DNA of 64,000 nucleotides from Cellulomonas composti (lineage in GTDB: Bacteria > Actinomycetota > Actinomycetes > Actinomycetales > Cellulomonadaceae), in NCBI RefSeq assembly GCF_007990245.1, contig NZ_BJWG01000009.1:1-64000 (forward strand), read 5' to 3'. Positions within the stretch are counted from its first letter, which is position 1; every line of letters begins with the position of its first letter. Below, in pieces: positions 1 through 9,110 of the stretch. A program made the translations under genes and the position numbers. The notes under the pieces are model-generated. The model saw only the letters and a list, made by a program, of their open reading frames with translations. It had not been told where the DNA came from and ran no database searches.

Positions 1-20
1 ACCAGATCTGTGGACAACCA

Positions 21-884
21 CTACGCCGCCTCCGCCTGTGGACGGTCGGCGCCACCGAGCTCCGCGAGCCTCGCCGCGAGCGCCGGCGACCGGTGCCGGT
101 GCACCTTCGTCGCCCGCAACGCTGCCCGCATCGGCAGGCTGTCCGCCGCCCTCGGACCGTCGGCCAGCACACAGGCGAACAGTCCCCTCCAGTCGCTCGA
201 ACCACGCAGCGCGACGCAGAGCCGGCGCGCCTGCCACGGCGGCAGCCCGAACTGCCGGGCCATCCGTCGCCACCCGAGCGCGCCGCTGCGAGGGTCGTTG
301 CTCGGGTGTGGCAGCTCGATCACGGCGTCGACGACCCGAGCGGCGAGTTCGGGTGCCCAGCCGGCGGCGACGAGGGCACCAACGGCGACGCGTGTCAGGT
401 CGGGGAGCGCGTGCTCGAAGGCTCGACCGTCGACAGAGGTGGGTTCCCATCCGCCGTCGACGAGCACGTCGAGGCTGATCGGGATCGGCATCGGGTCGCT
501 GCCGTCCGTCGATCGTCGAAGACTCCACGCCCGACGGGGTTCGGTCCCGTAGCGTGCGGCGACAACCTCGGCGAGCACCGCTCGTCTCGCGGTCTGCCAG
601 AGGATGCCCCACGGTGACTGTGCGCGCCGCAGGGCCGGCTTCGTCATCGACATCCACATCGCCTGCCACGCGGTCGCCTCGGCCTGAGCCGCTGCGGCGC
701 CTCGCAGCCCGGCGTCGACGGCGAGGGGTCGCGCGATCTGCTCTCGCGCGAATCGGAGCAGTGCGCGGGCGCTGACGCCGTCCCATCCCTCGTCGTCGAT
801 CGCCTCAAGAAGCGCCAGGAGGCACGAGGCATCGCGAGTCACCACAGGCTCCTCGCCGAGCCGCACGTCGTCAGTCGTGGCCAT
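21..884 (-). CDS. Hypothetical protein of the integrated element
   Basis: A 287-residue protein that I do not recognise. The start at 884 is chosen because GGAG lies six bases upstream; in-frame ATGs at 896 and 914 are alternatives. The sequence is rich in Ala, Arg and Trp, has no membrane segment and no signal peptide. A central stretch with several Trp and Arg residues (around WGILWQTARRAVLAEVVAA) and a C-terminal stretch (MARQFGLPPWQARRLCVAL) look like amphipathic helices; the latter could be a helix-turn-helix. It lies downstream of the integrase on the same strand with 177 bases between, so a regulatory or replication role in the element is possible but unproven. Stop codon is at 21-23. 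Confidence 0.6.
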   Translation of the reverse strand: MATTDDVRLGEEPVVTRDASCLLALLEAIDDEGWDGVSARALLRFAREQIARPLAVDAGLRGAAAAQAEATAWQAMWMSMTKPALRRAQSPWGILWQTARRAVLAEVVAARYGTEPRRAWSLRRSTDGSDPMPIPISLDVLVDGGWEPTSVDGRAFEHALPDLTRVAVGALVAAGWAPELAARVVDAVIELPHPSNDPRSGALGWRRMARQFGLPPWQARRLCVALRGSSDWRGLFACVLADGPRAADSLPMRAALRATKVHRHRSPALAARLAELGGADRPQAEAA

Positions 885-937
885 GGCACGCTCCATCTCT
901 CGGATGCGTGCCAAGGTCGCCGTTCGCGATCTACCGC

Positions 938-1014
938 CCGGTCACCGTGGCGGGTGAGCGCTACGGTGACCGGCTGGTGCGACGCGTCATCGACCGCGGT
1001 GACGCGTTGGTGAC
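938..1014. promoter_or_regulatory. GGTGAC repeat cluster with an 11-bp inverted repeat
   Basis: The gap before the hypothetical gene holds the perfect inverted repeat CCGGTCACCGT (938-948) and ACGGTGACCGG (963-973), and further GGTGA(C) copies at 953, 998 and 1009. Position just upstream of a start codon fits an operator for a dimeric regulator. Function is inferred only. Confidence 0.4.
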
Positions 1015-1061
1015 TGGCCGGAGCTCGCCGACAGCGATTTCGGCCGTGCCGTCGCGGGAAC

Positions 1062-2333
1062 TCACGCCGCGTCGTCGTCGGCGGCGTCGATCCCTTCGAG
1101 CAGGTCCTCCTCGACCTCGCTCGCCGAGTCGGCGAGCAGGCGACCATCCGGCTTGACCGGCCGGAGCGTCCGGTCGAGGATCCGCGCCGGTGAGAGATCG
1201 ACGGACGTATCCGGCTCGACGTAGTGCCCCTCGGTGACCGCCGTGCTCGTATGTCCGAGGAACGCCGCCGCGGCATCGATCCCCAGACCGCGGGCGAGCA
1301 CCGTGGCGCCCGTCCGCCGGTACCAGCGCGGAGTGATCCCTGAGTCCTCTAGGCCGGCATCCTTCAGGAACTCACGAAACGTGCGGCGCAGGTTGTGCAG
1401 CGTGATCACGCCTCCGTCGCGGTTGTGGAAGATCGTCGTCTCGGCCTCCTCGAGAGCCATCTCACCGACACGGGCGCGGATCACTTGTGCGGCAAAGTCG
1501 GGCACCGCGATCCGCCGGGTCGACGCGTCGGTCTTGGGGTGGTCCTGCCGAAAGTCGGCGACACCCTTGCGCCGGACGACCGTCCCGCGCACGTGGACCA
1601 CCATCCCGCCGGGCGGGTCGCTGACATCACACGGACGCAACGCCAGCACCTCTCCCGGTCGCATCGACGTCCCGAGCAGGACCTCGCAGATGTCCCGGAC
1701 CTTGCCGTCCGGCCTCGGCCCCTTCACGTTCGGTCCAGTCCGCCATGCTGCTGCCGCCGCCCGGATCGCCTGGACCTGCTCCAGCGTCATCGCGTGGATG
1801 TCGTGCCTCGGGCGCGTCAGCTGCGAGGTCCCTTCGACCGGGTTGCGTGCCAGTGCGTCGTGACGCAGGGCGAACGAGAACATCTGGTTCAGCAGAGTGC
1901 GGGAGTGCTTGGCACGCGAGTAGGACACCGCGGCCTGTCGCTTGAGAAACAGCTCCACGCGTCCGGTCGTGATCTCCCCGAGGCAGTAGGGCTCGAACGC
2001 CGGGCGCACATGCAGTCGCAACTCGTCTCGATAGTTCTGCTTCGTGCCCTCGGAGATGTCGCGCAGGTCGAGGTCCTGCGACCACAACTCGCACAGTTCA
2101 CCGAACGAGCTCGCGACGCTCAACAGTCCGCCGCTGCCGTAGCCCGCGCGGTCGACCAAGCGGGCCTTGAGGAGCGTCTGCGCCGCGCGGGCGCTCCGTG
2201 CGACCGCGGTCACACGGCGTAGTCGGCCGTCGAGATCTCGGAAGCGGGTGCTCGCCCTGTAGCGGCCCCCAAGGTCAGCGACTCCGATCTCGCCGAACGT
2301 CCCGATGGGGGTTCTCGGCCGGCCGCGTGTCAT
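1062..2333 (-). CDS. int: Tyrosine-family site-specific integrase
   Basis: A 423-residue tyrosine recombinase that would integrate and excise the element. Visible parts: an N-terminal DNA-binding region to about residue 80, a SAM-like core-binding region (about 85-180) and the catalytic domain. Catalytic candidates are Arg225 in TSMRPGEVL, Lys267 in HPKTD, Arg339 in RWYRRTGATVL, His361 in LGHTS and Tyr371 in GHYVEPD. The box II position normally held by His is Arg336, an unusual but possibly tolerated substitution. The start at 2333 is favoured because its ATG overlaps the excisionase stop (ATGA), implying translational coupling; a longer in-frame reading to 2390 would overlap the excisionase gene. 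Confidence 0.93.
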   Translation of the reverse strand: MTRGRPRTPIGTFGEIGVADLGGRYRASTRFRDLDGRLRRVTAVARSARAAQTLLKARLVDRAGYGSGGLLSVASSFGELCELWSQDLDLRDISEGTKQNYRDELRLHVRPAFEPYCLGEITTGRVELFLKRQAAVSYSRAKHSRTLLNQMFSFALRHDALARNPVEGTSQLTRPRHDIHAMTLEQVQAIRAAAAAWRTGPNVKGPRPDGKVRDICEVLLGTSMRPGEVLALRPCDVSDPPGGMVVHVRGTVVRRKGVADFRQDHPKTDASTRRIAVPDFAAQVIRARVGEMALEEAETTIFHNRDGGVITLHNLRRTFREFLKDAGLEDSGITPRWYRRTGATVLARGLGIDAAAAFLGHTSTAVTEGHYVEPDTSVDLSPARILDRTLRPVKPDGRLLADSASEVEEDLLEGIDAADDDAA

Positions 2334-2560
2334 GTGCCACCCCCGGACGGGTGGCGCGTCCCATCGGCGGCCTCTAGTCGCGCGATCCACGCCTCGATCT
2401 CGCTGACCCGGAATCGCAGCTCGCGCCCGACCCTGAAGCCACGCGGGCCGCGGCCCTTGGAGCGCAGGTCGTACAGCGCTTGGTTGCTCACCGACAGGTA
2501 GGCGGCGAGCTCAGAGAGTGTCATCGTCGGCCCAGTGACGGGCATCAGGTTGCTGTCCAT
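2330..2560 (-). CDS. xis: Excisionase-type helix-turn-helix protein
   Basis: A 76-residue MerR/excisionase-like DNA-binding protein. The motif LSELAAYLSVSNQALYDLR, then GPRGFRVGRELRFRVSEIEAW, is the usual winged-helix pattern of small excisionases: a helix-turn-helix followed by a basic wing and an acidic C-terminal helix. It precedes the integrase with an ATGA overlap, so both are made from one mRNA. The start at 2560 has no good ribosome-binding site; ATGs at 2545 and 2524 remain possible. It likely bends att-site DNA and steers recombination toward excision. Confidence 0.85.
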   Translation of the reverse strand: MDSNLMPVTGPTMTLSELAAYLSVSNQALYDLRSKGRGPRGFRVGRELRFRVSEIEAWIARLEAADGTRHPSGGGT

Positions 2561-2661
2561 ACCAGCAGGTGTGCGCCCAACGACCAGACGCGACGAGACA
2601 TGCCCAGAGAGGGCGGCTCTGGCTCGATACCGGGCGAATATCTGGCTACTAAATGGCTAGT

Positions 2662-2701
2662 GGCCACGTGAGATCCTTACATTCAGGATCTCGACGTGGC
2701 C
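2662..2701. repeat. Imperfect inverted repeat between excisionase gene and tRNA-Ala
   Basis: Arms at 2662-2676 and 2686-2701 (GGCCACGTGAGATCC against GGATCTCGACGTGGCC) pair fully except for one bulged base, with a 9-base loop. It sits 18 bases beyond the tRNA 3' end, so it may terminate tRNA transcription or belong to the attachment region. Just left of it TGGCTA occurs twice, 11 bases apart (2643 and 2654), a spacing of one helical turn that would suit excisionase or integrase arm binding. No T-run follows on either strand. Confidence 0.5.
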
Positions 2702-2719
2702 TCTGACCTGCGAAAACGG

Positions 2720-2792
2720 TGGAGCTGAGGGGACTCGAACCCCTGACCCCCTGCATGCCATGCAGGTGCGCTACCAGCTGCGCCACAGCCCC
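2720..2792 (-). tRNA. tRNA-Ala, anticodon GGC
   Basis: A 73-base cloverleaf read on the minus strand: acceptor stem GGGGCTG pairing with CAGCTCC, A73 as discriminator, anticodon stem CCTGC/GCAGG around loop ATGGCAT (anticodon GGC) and a T arm with GGTTCGAGTCC. The 3' CCA is not encoded in full. The tRNA is intact although an integrated element abuts its 3' end, as expected when an integrase restores the gene. Confidence 0.96.
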
Positions 2793-2908
2793 GTGTTCAG
2801 TTTGCCGACCCGCCGGAGCGGATCTCTCGCCCCTGCGGGCGCTCGGAGATTCTAGGCCGACGACGGCCTTCGACGCCAATCCGCTGCCCTGGGGTGGGTC
2901 AGGCTGGG

Positions 2909-3613
2909 TCAACGCGGGTCGCGCGTCTCCTCGTCGGCGTCACGGTCCTGCTCGGTGGGGTGGTCGGGTCCGGCGTTCCAGTCCGACGAGGCTCCGACCG
3001 GACCGAGGTTGTAGCCCGCGAGGCGCCAGCGCGGCTCGGTGCCCGCCGCCGAGGGGACGAGCTCGGCCCAGTGCGCGTTGTGCATGCCGGTGATCCAGCG
3101 CCAGTTGGCGGGCATGCCGAGCAGCTCGGCGACGGCCGACCCGATCGCGGCGCCGTGGGAGACGACGACGAGCAGGTCCGAGCGGTCGAGTGCGGCGGCG
3201 TGCTCCTCGATCGCCTCGCCCGTGCGGGCGGCCACGTCGGCGCGCGACTCGGCACCCACGCGCTGCGGCTCGCCGCCGGCGGTCCACACCGCGTAGTCGT
3301 CGGGCCAGCGCTCGTGGATCTCCGCGCCGGTCAGACCTTCCCACTCACCGAAGGCGCGCTCCTTGAGCCGGGCGTCGAACGTGACCACGAGCCCGGCGGC
3401 CTGCGCCAGGATCCGGGCCGTGTCGGCGGCGCGGCCGAGGTCGGAGCTGACGACGTGCGTCGGCGTGTGGGCCGCGAGCAGGGTCGTCGCCGCGACGCGC
3501 GCCTGCCAGCGGCCGACGTCGTCGAGCGGGATGTCGACCTGGCCCTGCAGCCGCGCGGACGCGTTGTAGGCCGTCCGGCCGTGCCGCCACAGGACGAGGC
3601 GACCCGCCGTCAC
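2909..3613 (-). CDS. Histidine phosphatase family protein (phosphoglycerate-mutase-like)
   Basis: A 234-residue member of the histidine phosphatase superfamily. The phospho-accepting motif is LWRHGRTAYN near residues 8-17, with the second catalytic His in VVVSHGAAIG and a conserved acid in KERAFGEWEG. These enzymes hydrolyse phosphate esters through a phospho-His intermediate; the substrate cannot be read from sequence. The GTG start overlaps the rsfS stop (GTGA), so it is translationally coupled to rsfS, the usual actinobacterial order. The last 25 or so residues are charged and probably disordered. Confidence 0.88.
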   Translation of the reverse strand: MTAGRLVLWRHGRTAYNASARLQGQVDIPLDDVGRWQARVAATTLLAAHTPTHVVSSDLGRAADTARILAQAAGLVVTFDARLKERAFGEWEGLTGAEIHERWPDDYAVWTAGGEPQRVGAESRADVAARTGEAIEEHAAALDRSDLLVVVSHGAAIGSAVAELLGMPANWRWITGMHNAHWAELVPSAAGTEPRWRLAGYNLGPVGASSDWNAGPDHPTEQDRDADEETRDPR

Positions 3614-4002
3614 TCCTCGTCGCCCTCGCCACGGCCGCCGCGCGCGTCCGGCGGGAGCTCGATGAGCGGGCAGTCCTTCCAGAGTCGCTCGAGCGCGTAG
3701 TACACCCGGTCCTCCGCGTGCTGGACGTGCACGACGACGTCTCCGAAGTCGATGAGCACCCAGCGGCCCTGCGCCTTGCCCTCGCGGCGGATCGGCTTGG
3801 CGCCCAGGTGGAACAACGCCTCCTCGACCGCGTCGACGATCGCGCCGACCTGGCGCTCGTTGGTGCCGGACGCGATCAGGAAGACGTCCGTGAGCACGAG
3901 CTGCTCCGAGACGTCGAGCGCGATGATCTCCTCGGCCTTGCGGTCGGACGCGGCGTGAGCCGCGGCCACGGCGAGCTCGATGGCTCGTTCGGTGGCGGGC
4001 AC
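3610..4002 (-). CDS. rsfS: Ribosome silencing factor RsfS
   Basis: A 130-residue RsfS/Iojap/YbeB protein, which binds ribosomal protein uL14 and blocks joining of subunits when nutrients run short. The family core is visible as ALDVSEQLVLTDVFLIASG, then RWVLIDFGDVVVHVQ and YYALERLWKDCP. The GTG start at 4002 follows GAGGAGG directly and gives the family length; upstream in-frame sequence is Arg-rich and not RsfS-like. The tail after residue 115 is Gly/Glu-rich. It lies downstream of nadD and a Pro/Ala-rich membrane protein gene, as in other actinobacteria, and overlaps the histidine phosphatase gene. Confidence 0.94.
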   Translation of the reverse strand: MPATERAIELAVAAAHAASDRKAEEIIALDVSEQLVLTDVFLIASGTNERQVGAIVDAVEEALFHLGAKPIRREGKAQGRWVLIDFGDVVVHVQHAEDRVYYALERLWKDCPLIELPPDARGGRGEGDEE

Positions 4003-4144
4003 GGTCCTCCTCGGAACGTCAGGGGCACGACGAGCGTGCGGCCCCGTGGGTCGATGTCTCGGGTCTAGTCGCAGCCTGCCACAGCCGCGCGCCGTGGGCG
4101 TACGGAATCGGCGCCGCCGGACACGGCCCCGGCGGGGTGGACGG

Positions 4145-5689
4145 CTACGCGGACCAGCCCGGCGGGGTCGCGACGCCCGTGAGCGCCGAGACGTGCGAGA
4201 GCGCCGCACCCGTCGCCGTGTCGTCGCCGGACTTGCTGAGCAGCAGCACGATGAGGAACCCGAGCACGAAGGCCACGAGCGCGAGCACGATCAGGTGCAG
4301 CCACGTGTACGGGTGGCGCGGGCGCTGCGCGGGCTCGCCCTGCACGCCGTCGAGCTCGTCCTGGCTCTCCTCCGTCCCCGGGACCGGGTCGAACTGTGCG
4401 TGGCCGGCCCACGGGGCGTCGGTGACAGGGACCGCCTGGGCGTCGGCGATCGCCGCGGCGGGCCAGGCTCCCTGGGGCGTGGTGCCCGGCTGGATCGCGG
4501 GAGGGCCGGCAACGGGCGCCGGGCGGGGCGCTGCAACCGGGGCGGCAGCAGCCGGGGCGGCAGCAGCCGGGGCGGCCGCTGCTGTGGGCGTCCATCCCCC
4601 GGAGGGCTGCCACTGTCCCGTCGTGGGCGACGCCGCCTGGGCCGCCGGCTGCGGCGGGGCGGCGGGCTGAGCCGCCGGCTGCGGCGCGACCGTGGGCCGG
4701 ACCTGCGGATGGGCGGGCGTGCCGAAGCCCGGCTGCTGCTGCCCGACCCCGGCGGGCGCGCCGAACTGACCAGAGGCCGGAGCCGTCGGAGCAGGGCGTG
4801 CGGAGGGGACGACGCCGGAGGCGCCGGCCGTCGCGGTGCTCGTCGGAGCCTGACCGGTCGAGGCGACCGCCTGCTCACCCGGGCGAGGTGTGTAGCGCGG
4901 GCCCCAGCCGGAGCGCGCCGCAGCGTCGGCGGAGGCCTGCCCGGCGCTGGGTGACGCGGCGGCGGCGCCCGCAACAGGTGCGACGGGCGACGACGGCCGC
5001 GGCCGCGCTGCAGAAGTCGCGGGAGCGCCCGGCGGCGTGATCGCGGACGCGCGCACGGGTGCGGCCGGTGCGGCGGGCGTCGGGTTCGGCGCGGCGGCGG
5101 ACGCTGCGGTCGGCCAGGCCGACGGCGCACGGACCGGGGCAGATGCGGCAGAGCCGTTCGTCGGAGCCACCGGCCGGGCACCCTCGGACGGTGCGCCGGT
5201 CGCACGCGTGGGGATCCACGCGGGTGCAGGCGGGGGTGTCGACCGCGTGCTCGTCGGATCGAGCGCGACGTCGCGGGCCGAGCGCCGCGAGGGCGCCGCA
5301 GCGGGCTGCGGCTGCGCGGCGGCGGGGCGTGCGGACACGGGGGCCGCCGACGGGGTCGACGAGGGTGCGACGGACGGACGCTGCGGCTGGGGTGCCACCG
5401 CGGGCGCGGGTCGGGCTGCGGCCGGCGGCGCCGAGACGGAGCGCGGCGCCGGCGAGGCGGCGGGGGCGACGACGGGTACGTCCGCGACCGACCGCGCGCC
5501 CTGGGCCGGTGCGACCACCGGCGCGGACCCTGTCGCCTGTGCGCGCATCGCGCGCCGCGAACCGGGTGCGGGCGAGTCGCCCTCGCCGGGCGGTGGTGCG
5601 ACCGACTGCGCCCCGGTGAGGGCGCTCGCACCGGACTCCTCGGCCCGGTGGATGTCGCGGCGGCGGGGCCGCGCTCCGGGTTCCGTCAT
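4145..5689 (-). CDS. Pro/Ala-rich single-pass membrane protein
   Basis: A 514-residue protein of unknown function. Residues 1 to about 425 are very rich in Ala, Pro, Ser and Gln and probably disordered; a basic segment ([13 protein letters not shown]) lies near the N-terminus. One hydrophobic segment near the C-terminus ([20 protein letters not shown]) should span the membrane, followed by a short tail ending TPPGWSA. With no signal peptide, a cytoplasmic N-terminal region is likely. The ATG at 5689 overlaps the nadD stop (ATGA), so the gene is coupled to nadD. A protein of this kind often sits between nadD and rsfS in this group. The low-complexity region makes homology assignment unreliable. 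Confidence 0.8.
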   Translation of the reverse strand: MTEPGARPRRRDIHRAEESGASALTGAQSVAPPPGEGDSPAPGSRRAMRAQATGSAPVVAPAQGARSVADVPVVAPAASPAPRSVSAPPAAARPAPAVAPQPQRPSVAPSSTPSAAPVSARPAAAQPQPAAAPSRRSARDVALDPTSTRSTPPPAPAWIPTRATGAPSEGARPVAPTNGSAASAPVRAPSAWPTAASAAAPNPTPAAPAAPVRASAITPPGAPATSAARPRPSSPVAPVAGAAAASPSAGQASADAAARSGWGPRYTPRPGEQAVASTGQAPTSTATAGASGVVPSARPAPTAPASGQFGAPAGVGQQQPGFGTPAHPQVRPTVAPQPAAQPAAPPQPAAQAASPTTGQWQPSGGWTPTAAAAPAAAAPAAAAPVAAPRPAPVAGPPAIQPGTTPQGAWPAAAIADAQAVPVTDAPWAGHAQFDPVPGTEESQDELDGVQGEPAQRPRHPYTWLHLIVLALVAFVLGFLIVLLLSKSGDDTATGAALSHVSALTGVATPPGWSA

Positions 5690-6273
5690 GACATACCTCG
5701 ATACAGCTGATGCTTCGCGATGTACTGGACTACGCCGTCGGGTACCAGGTACCAGACGGGCTTTCCGGCCCGGGAACGTGCCCGCACGTCTGTCGACGAG
5801 ATGGCCAGGGCCGGGATCTCCACGACCTTCACCCTCTCCTCCGGCAGTCCCTCGACCGACAACGTGTGCCCCGGGCGGGTGACCGCCACGAACTGCGCCA
5901 TCGAGAACAGCTCCTCCGCATCCTTCCACGTGAGGATCTGCTCGATCGCGTCCGCACCGGTGATGAAGAAGAGTTCGGCTCCCGGGCGGCTCACCTTGAG
6001 GTCCCGCAGGGTGTCGACCGTGTAGGTCAACCCCTCGCGGTCGATGTCGACGCGGCTCACGGTGAACTGCGGGTTGGACGCCGTGGCGATCACCGTCATC
6101 AGGTAGCGGTCCTCCGCGCGCGTGACGTCCTGGCCCTGCTTGAACGTCGGCTGGCCCGTCGGGACGAACACGACCTCGTCGAGCCCGAACGTCGCGGCGA
6201 CCTCGCTGGCGGCCACCAGGTGTCCGTGGTGGACGGGATCGAAGGTCCCCCCCATCACCCCAAGGCGCGTCAT
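5686..6273 (-). CDS. nadD: Nicotinate-nucleotide adenylyltransferase
   Basis: A 195-residue nucleotidyltransferase that makes nicotinate adenine dinucleotide from nicotinate mononucleotide and ATP, a step in NAD synthesis. The phosphate-binding motif [11 protein letters not shown] is at residues 8-18 and the C-terminal ISSTDVRAR motif near residue 158; both are diagnostic. Length fits NadD. It is the third gene of a proA, small membrane protein, nadD order and is separated from the preceding small gene by 24 bases. Its stop overlaps the start of the next gene. Confidence 0.97.
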   Translation of the reverse strand: MTRLGVMGGTFDPVHHGHLVAASEVAATFGLDEVVFVPTGQPTFKQGQDVTRAEDRYLMTVIATASNPQFTVSRVDIDREGLTYTVDTLRDLKVSRPGAELFFITGADAIEQILTWKDAEELFSMAQFVAVTRPGHTLSVEGLPEERVKVVEIPALAISSTDVRARSRAGKPVWYLVPDGVVQYIAKHQLYRGMS

Positions 6274-6297
6274 CGGATCACCGGTTCCCGGGACGGA

Positions 6298-6453
6298 TCA
6301 GTGCCGCGTCCCGACGCTGCGGAACGCGTAGGTGAACAGGAGCAGCGCGACGAGCCCGGCGAACGCGCCGAGGCCGAAGGCCCACGGCTCGACGGGGAGC
6401 TCGTGCGCCTTCTCGGCGGTCTCCTCGGCTGCGGCGATCAGGGCAGCGTGCAC
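6298..6453 (-). CDS. Small single-pass membrane protein (51 aa)
   Basis: A GTG start at 6453 has AGGAGG seven bases upstream and opens a 51-residue protein: an acidic N-terminal stretch (AEETAEKAHELP) followed by one strong membrane helix (GLGAFAGLVALLLFTYAF) and the tail RSVGTRH. Small membrane proteins of this form occur between proA and nadD in actinobacteria. Function is unknown. In-frame sequence upstream of the GTG is not conserved-looking and lies over the proA end. Confidence 0.75.
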   Translation of the reverse strand: MHAALIAAAEETAEKAHELPVEPWAFGLGAFAGLVALLLFTYAFRSVGTRH

Positions 6454-6529
6454 GTCGTCTCCTCCTGGGATGTCCGGGGTCTCGCCGGGATGGCCGGCGG
6501 GCTCGATTGTCGCACGCCAGGGTGTGGAT

Positions 6530-7849
6530 TCATGGGCGCACGTGCCCATCACCGTGGACGACCCACTTGGTCGTCGTGAGCTCCGCGAGGCCCATCGGGC
6601 CGCGCGCATGCAGCTTCTGGGTCGAGATGCCGATCTCCGCACCGAGGCCGAGCTGACCGCCGTCGGTGAAGCGCGTGGACGCGTTGACCATCACCGCGGC
6701 CGAGTCGACCTCCGCGACGAACCGCTCGGACGCTGCAAGGTCGCGCGTCACGATCGCCTCGGTGTGCCCCGAGCTCCACTCGCGGATGTGCTCGATCGCC
6801 TCGTCGAGGTCGTCGACCACACGGACCGCCAGGTCGAGCGAGAGGTACTCGGTCGCCCAGTCGTCGTCGGTCGCCGCGACCACGTCCGCCTCCTCGGGCG
6901 CCAGGCGCCGCGTCGCGGCGTCACCGTGGATCGTCACGCCGCAGTCCGCGAGCGCCGCGATCGCCGCGGGCAGGAACTCGTCGGCGACCGCGCGGTGCAC
7001 GAGCAGCGTCTCCGCCGCGTTGCACACGCCGACGCGCTGCGTCTTCGCATTGAGGATGATCGGCAGGGCCATCGCGAGGTCGGCGGTCTCGTCGACGTAC
7101 ACGTGCACGTTGCCGACCCCGGTCTCGATCACCGGGACGGTCGCCTCGCGCACCACCGTACGGATCAGGTCCGCGCCGCCGCGGGGCACGAGCACGTCGA
7201 CGAGCCCGCGCAGCTGCATGAGCTCGACCGCACCCTCGCGCCCCCACGCGTCGATCGACTGGACGAGCGCCCCGGGCAGCCCCCGCTTCTCGAGCGCCTC
7301 GCCGAGCACCTCGACGATCACCGCGTTGCTGCTCGCCGCGGCCGAGCCGCCGCGCAGGATCACGGCGTTGCCGCTCTTGAGCGCGAGGCCGGCGGCGTCC
7401 ACCGTGACGTTCGGACGGGCCTCGTAGATCATCCCGACGACGCCCATCGGCACCCGGAGCTGGCGCAGGCGCAGGCCGTTGGGCAGGGTCTGGCCACGCA
7501 CGACCTCACCGACGGGGTCGGGCAGACCCGCGAGCTCGCGCAGCGCGTCGGCGATCGCGGCGATGCGCGCGTCCGTCAGCGTGAGCCGGTCGAGCAGTCC
7601 GGGCGTCAGTCCCGCCGCGTGACCGCGCGCCACGTCCTGCGCGTTCGCGGCCACGATGCGGTCGGCCTGCGCGACGAGCGCGTCCGCCATCGCGAGCAGC
7701 GCCGCGTCCTTCGTCGCCCGGTTCGCGTTCGCGAGCCGGCGCGAGGCGGCCTTCGCGCGCTGCGCGACCCGGGTCACCTGCTCGCGGACATCCGGCTGCG
7801 CACCCTCGTCGGGACCCGTGACGACCGTGGGCTCGAGTGACGTGGTCAT
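6530..7849 (-). CDS. proA: Glutamate-5-semialdehyde dehydrogenase (proline synthesis)
   Basis: A 439-residue gamma-glutamyl phosphate reductase of the aldehyde dehydrogenase fold; it reduces glutamyl-5-phosphate with NADPH. The N-terminal [12 protein letters not shown], the central [21 protein letters not shown] and the catalytic Cys in [12 protein letters not shown] are all clear. A TAGCCT hexamer ends six bases before the ATG, so the mRNA is probably leaderless. proB lies immediately upstream on the same strand; the two give the first two steps of proline synthesis. Confidence 0.97.
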   Translation of the reverse strand: MTTSLEPTVVTGPDEGAQPDVREQVTRVAQRAKAASRRLANANRATKDAALLAMADALVAQADRIVAANAQDVARGHAAGLTPGLLDRLTLTDARIAAIADALRELAGLPDPVGEVVRGQTLPNGLRLRQLRVPMGVVGMIYEARPNVTVDAAGLALKSGNAVILRGGSAAASSNAVIVEVLGEALEKRGLPGALVQSIDAWGREGAVELMQLRGLVDVLVPRGGADLIRTVVREATVPVIETGVGNVHVYVDETADLAMALPIILNAKTQRVGVCNAAETLLVHRAVADEFLPAAIAALADCGVTIHGDAATRRLAPEEADVVAATDDDWATEYLSLDLAVRVVDDLDEAIEHIREWSSGHTEAIVTRDLAASERFVAEVDSAAVMVNASTRFTDGGQLGLGAEIGISTQKLHARGPMGLAELTTTKWVVHGDGHVRP

Positions 7850-7910
7850 CGACCCAGGCTACCCCGCGGCCTGTGGCCCGAACCGGCGCGCCCGACTTCG
7901 CTCCGGACGC

Positions 7911-7958
7911 GGCTCCGTACCCGGCTCCGGACCTGGCTCCGGACCTGGCTCCGGATCG
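7911..7958. repeat. Four 12-bp tandem repeats between proB and proA
   Basis: Units read GGCTCCGTACCC, GGCTCCGGACCT, GGCTCCGGACCT and GGCTCCGGATCG, exactly adjacent, ending three bases before the proB stop codon region. No function is evident; slippage is the likely origin. Confidence 0.75.
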
Positions 7959-7961
7959 GGC

Positions 7962-9110
7962 TCAGGGTGCGGGACGGCGGCGCCGGACGAGCACGAGGTC
8001 GTCGCGGTGCACCAGCGCGCGGTCGTAGCCCGGTCCGAGCTCCTCACGCAGCGCGCCCGTCGACCGGCCCAGCAGGTTGGGCACCTCGTCCGACGAGTAC
8101 GCCACGAGACCGCGCCCGACGACGACGCCGTCCGGTCCGACCAGCTCGATCGGGTCGCCCGCCTCGAACTCGCCCTCGACGCCCACGACCCCCGCGGGCA
8201 GCAACGAGGTCCGCCGTTCGACGACGGCCCGCACGGCACCCTCGTCGAGCACGAGACGTCCGTGTGCGCGCGCGGCGTGCGCGAGCCACAGCAACCTGAT
8301 CGACGTGCGCCGCCCCGTCGCCGCGAACCACGTGCCGACGTCCCGACCGGCGAGCGCGTCCGCCGCCTGCGCCGCGGACGTGAGCACCACCGGGATGCCG
8401 GACTGCGTCGCGATCGCGACCGACTCGAGCTTGGTGACCATCCCGCCCGTGCCGATCGCGCTCCCGCGCGAGCTCACGTCGATGCCGTCCAGCTCGCGCG
8501 GCGAGCCCACGTGCGAGATGCGGCGCGCACCGGGGCGCGAGGGCGGACCCGTGTAGAGCGCGTCGACGTCGGTGAGCAGCACGAGCGCGTCGGCGTGCAC
8601 CAGGTGGGAGACGAGCGCGGCGAGCCGGTCGTTGTCGCCGAACCGGATCTCCTCGGTCGCGACCGCGTCGTTCTCGTTGATGACGGGGATCACACCGAGG
8701 TCGAGCAGCCGTGTCAGCGCGCGGTGCGCGTTGCGGTAGTGACCGCGGCGCACGGTGTCGTCCGCCGTGAGCAGCACCTGGCCGACGCGCAGCCCGTGGT
8801 CCGCGAACGCCTTCGTGTAGTGCGCGACGAGCAGGCCCTGGCCCACCGACGCGGCCGCCTGCTGGGTCGCGAGGTCGCGGGGCCGGGCGTTCAGGCCCAG
8901 GGGTCCGATCGCCGCCGCGATCGCGCCCGACGAGACGAGCACGACCTGACCTCCGTCGGCCCGCCGCGCGGCGAGCACGTCGACGAGAGCGCGCAGCCGG
9001 TCCGGGTCCAGACGGCCGTTCGCACTCGTGAGCGACGACGAGCCGACCTTGACGACGATGCGCGCGGCGGCGGCAAGCTCGGTGCGCGAGCCCAGCGCGG
9101 CGGCGGTCAT
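7962..9110 (-). CDS. proB: Glutamate 5-kinase with PUA domain (proline synthesis)
   Basis: A 382-residue kinase that phosphorylates glutamate to glutamyl-5-phosphate and is normally feedback-inhibited by proline. The amino-acid kinase domain is marked by ARIVVKVGSSSLTS near the start, VSSGAIAAAIG, VPVINENDAV-like NENDAVATEE and IGTGGMVTKLESV; the C-terminal 100 residues form the PUA domain. The start at 9110 gives the typical N-terminus, but no good ribosome-binding site is seen, and an ATG at 9119 is an alternative. In many actinobacteria obgE precedes proB; here a sugar transporter operon does. Confidence 0.95.
   Translation of the reverse strand: MTAAALGSRTELAAAARIVVKVGSSSLTSANGRLDPDRLRALVDVLAARRADGGQVVLVSSGAIAAAIGPLGLNARPRDLATQQAAASVGQGLLVAHYTKAFADHGLRVGQVLLTADDTVRRGHYRNAHRALTRLLDLGVIPVINENDAVATEEIRFGDNDRLAALVSHLVHADALVLLTDVDALYTGPPSRPGARRISHVGSPRELDGIDVSSRGSAIGTGGMVTKLESVAIATQSGIPVVLTSAAQAADALAGRDVGTWFAATGRRTSIRLLWLAHAARAHGRLVLDEGAVRAVVERRTSLLPAGVVGVEGEFEAGDPIELVGPDGVVVGRGLVAYSSDEVPNLLGRSTGALREELGPGYDRALVHRDDLVLVRRRRPAP

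Larger units (their letters stand above)
1..2719. mobile_element. End of an integrated element next to tRNA-Ala
   Basis: Excisionase and tyrosine integrase genes lie directly beside the 3' end of a tRNA-Ala gene, the classical arrangement for elements that recombine into a tRNA 3' end. The tRNA is transcribed leftward, so its 3' end faces the integrase, and everything to its right is ordinary housekeeping DNA. The element therefore extends leftward beyond position 1 and only its integrase end is seen. The outer attachment repeat, expected to copy the tRNA 3' end, is not in the window. Boundaries and type (prophage, conjugative element or island) are inferred. Confidence 0.7.

Noticed and set aside
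7859-8239. PEPGPEPG-repeat protein encoded over the 12-bp repeats
   Set aside because: The frame lies antisense-shifted within proB and its end, with no ribosome-binding site; the repeat is better described at DNA level.
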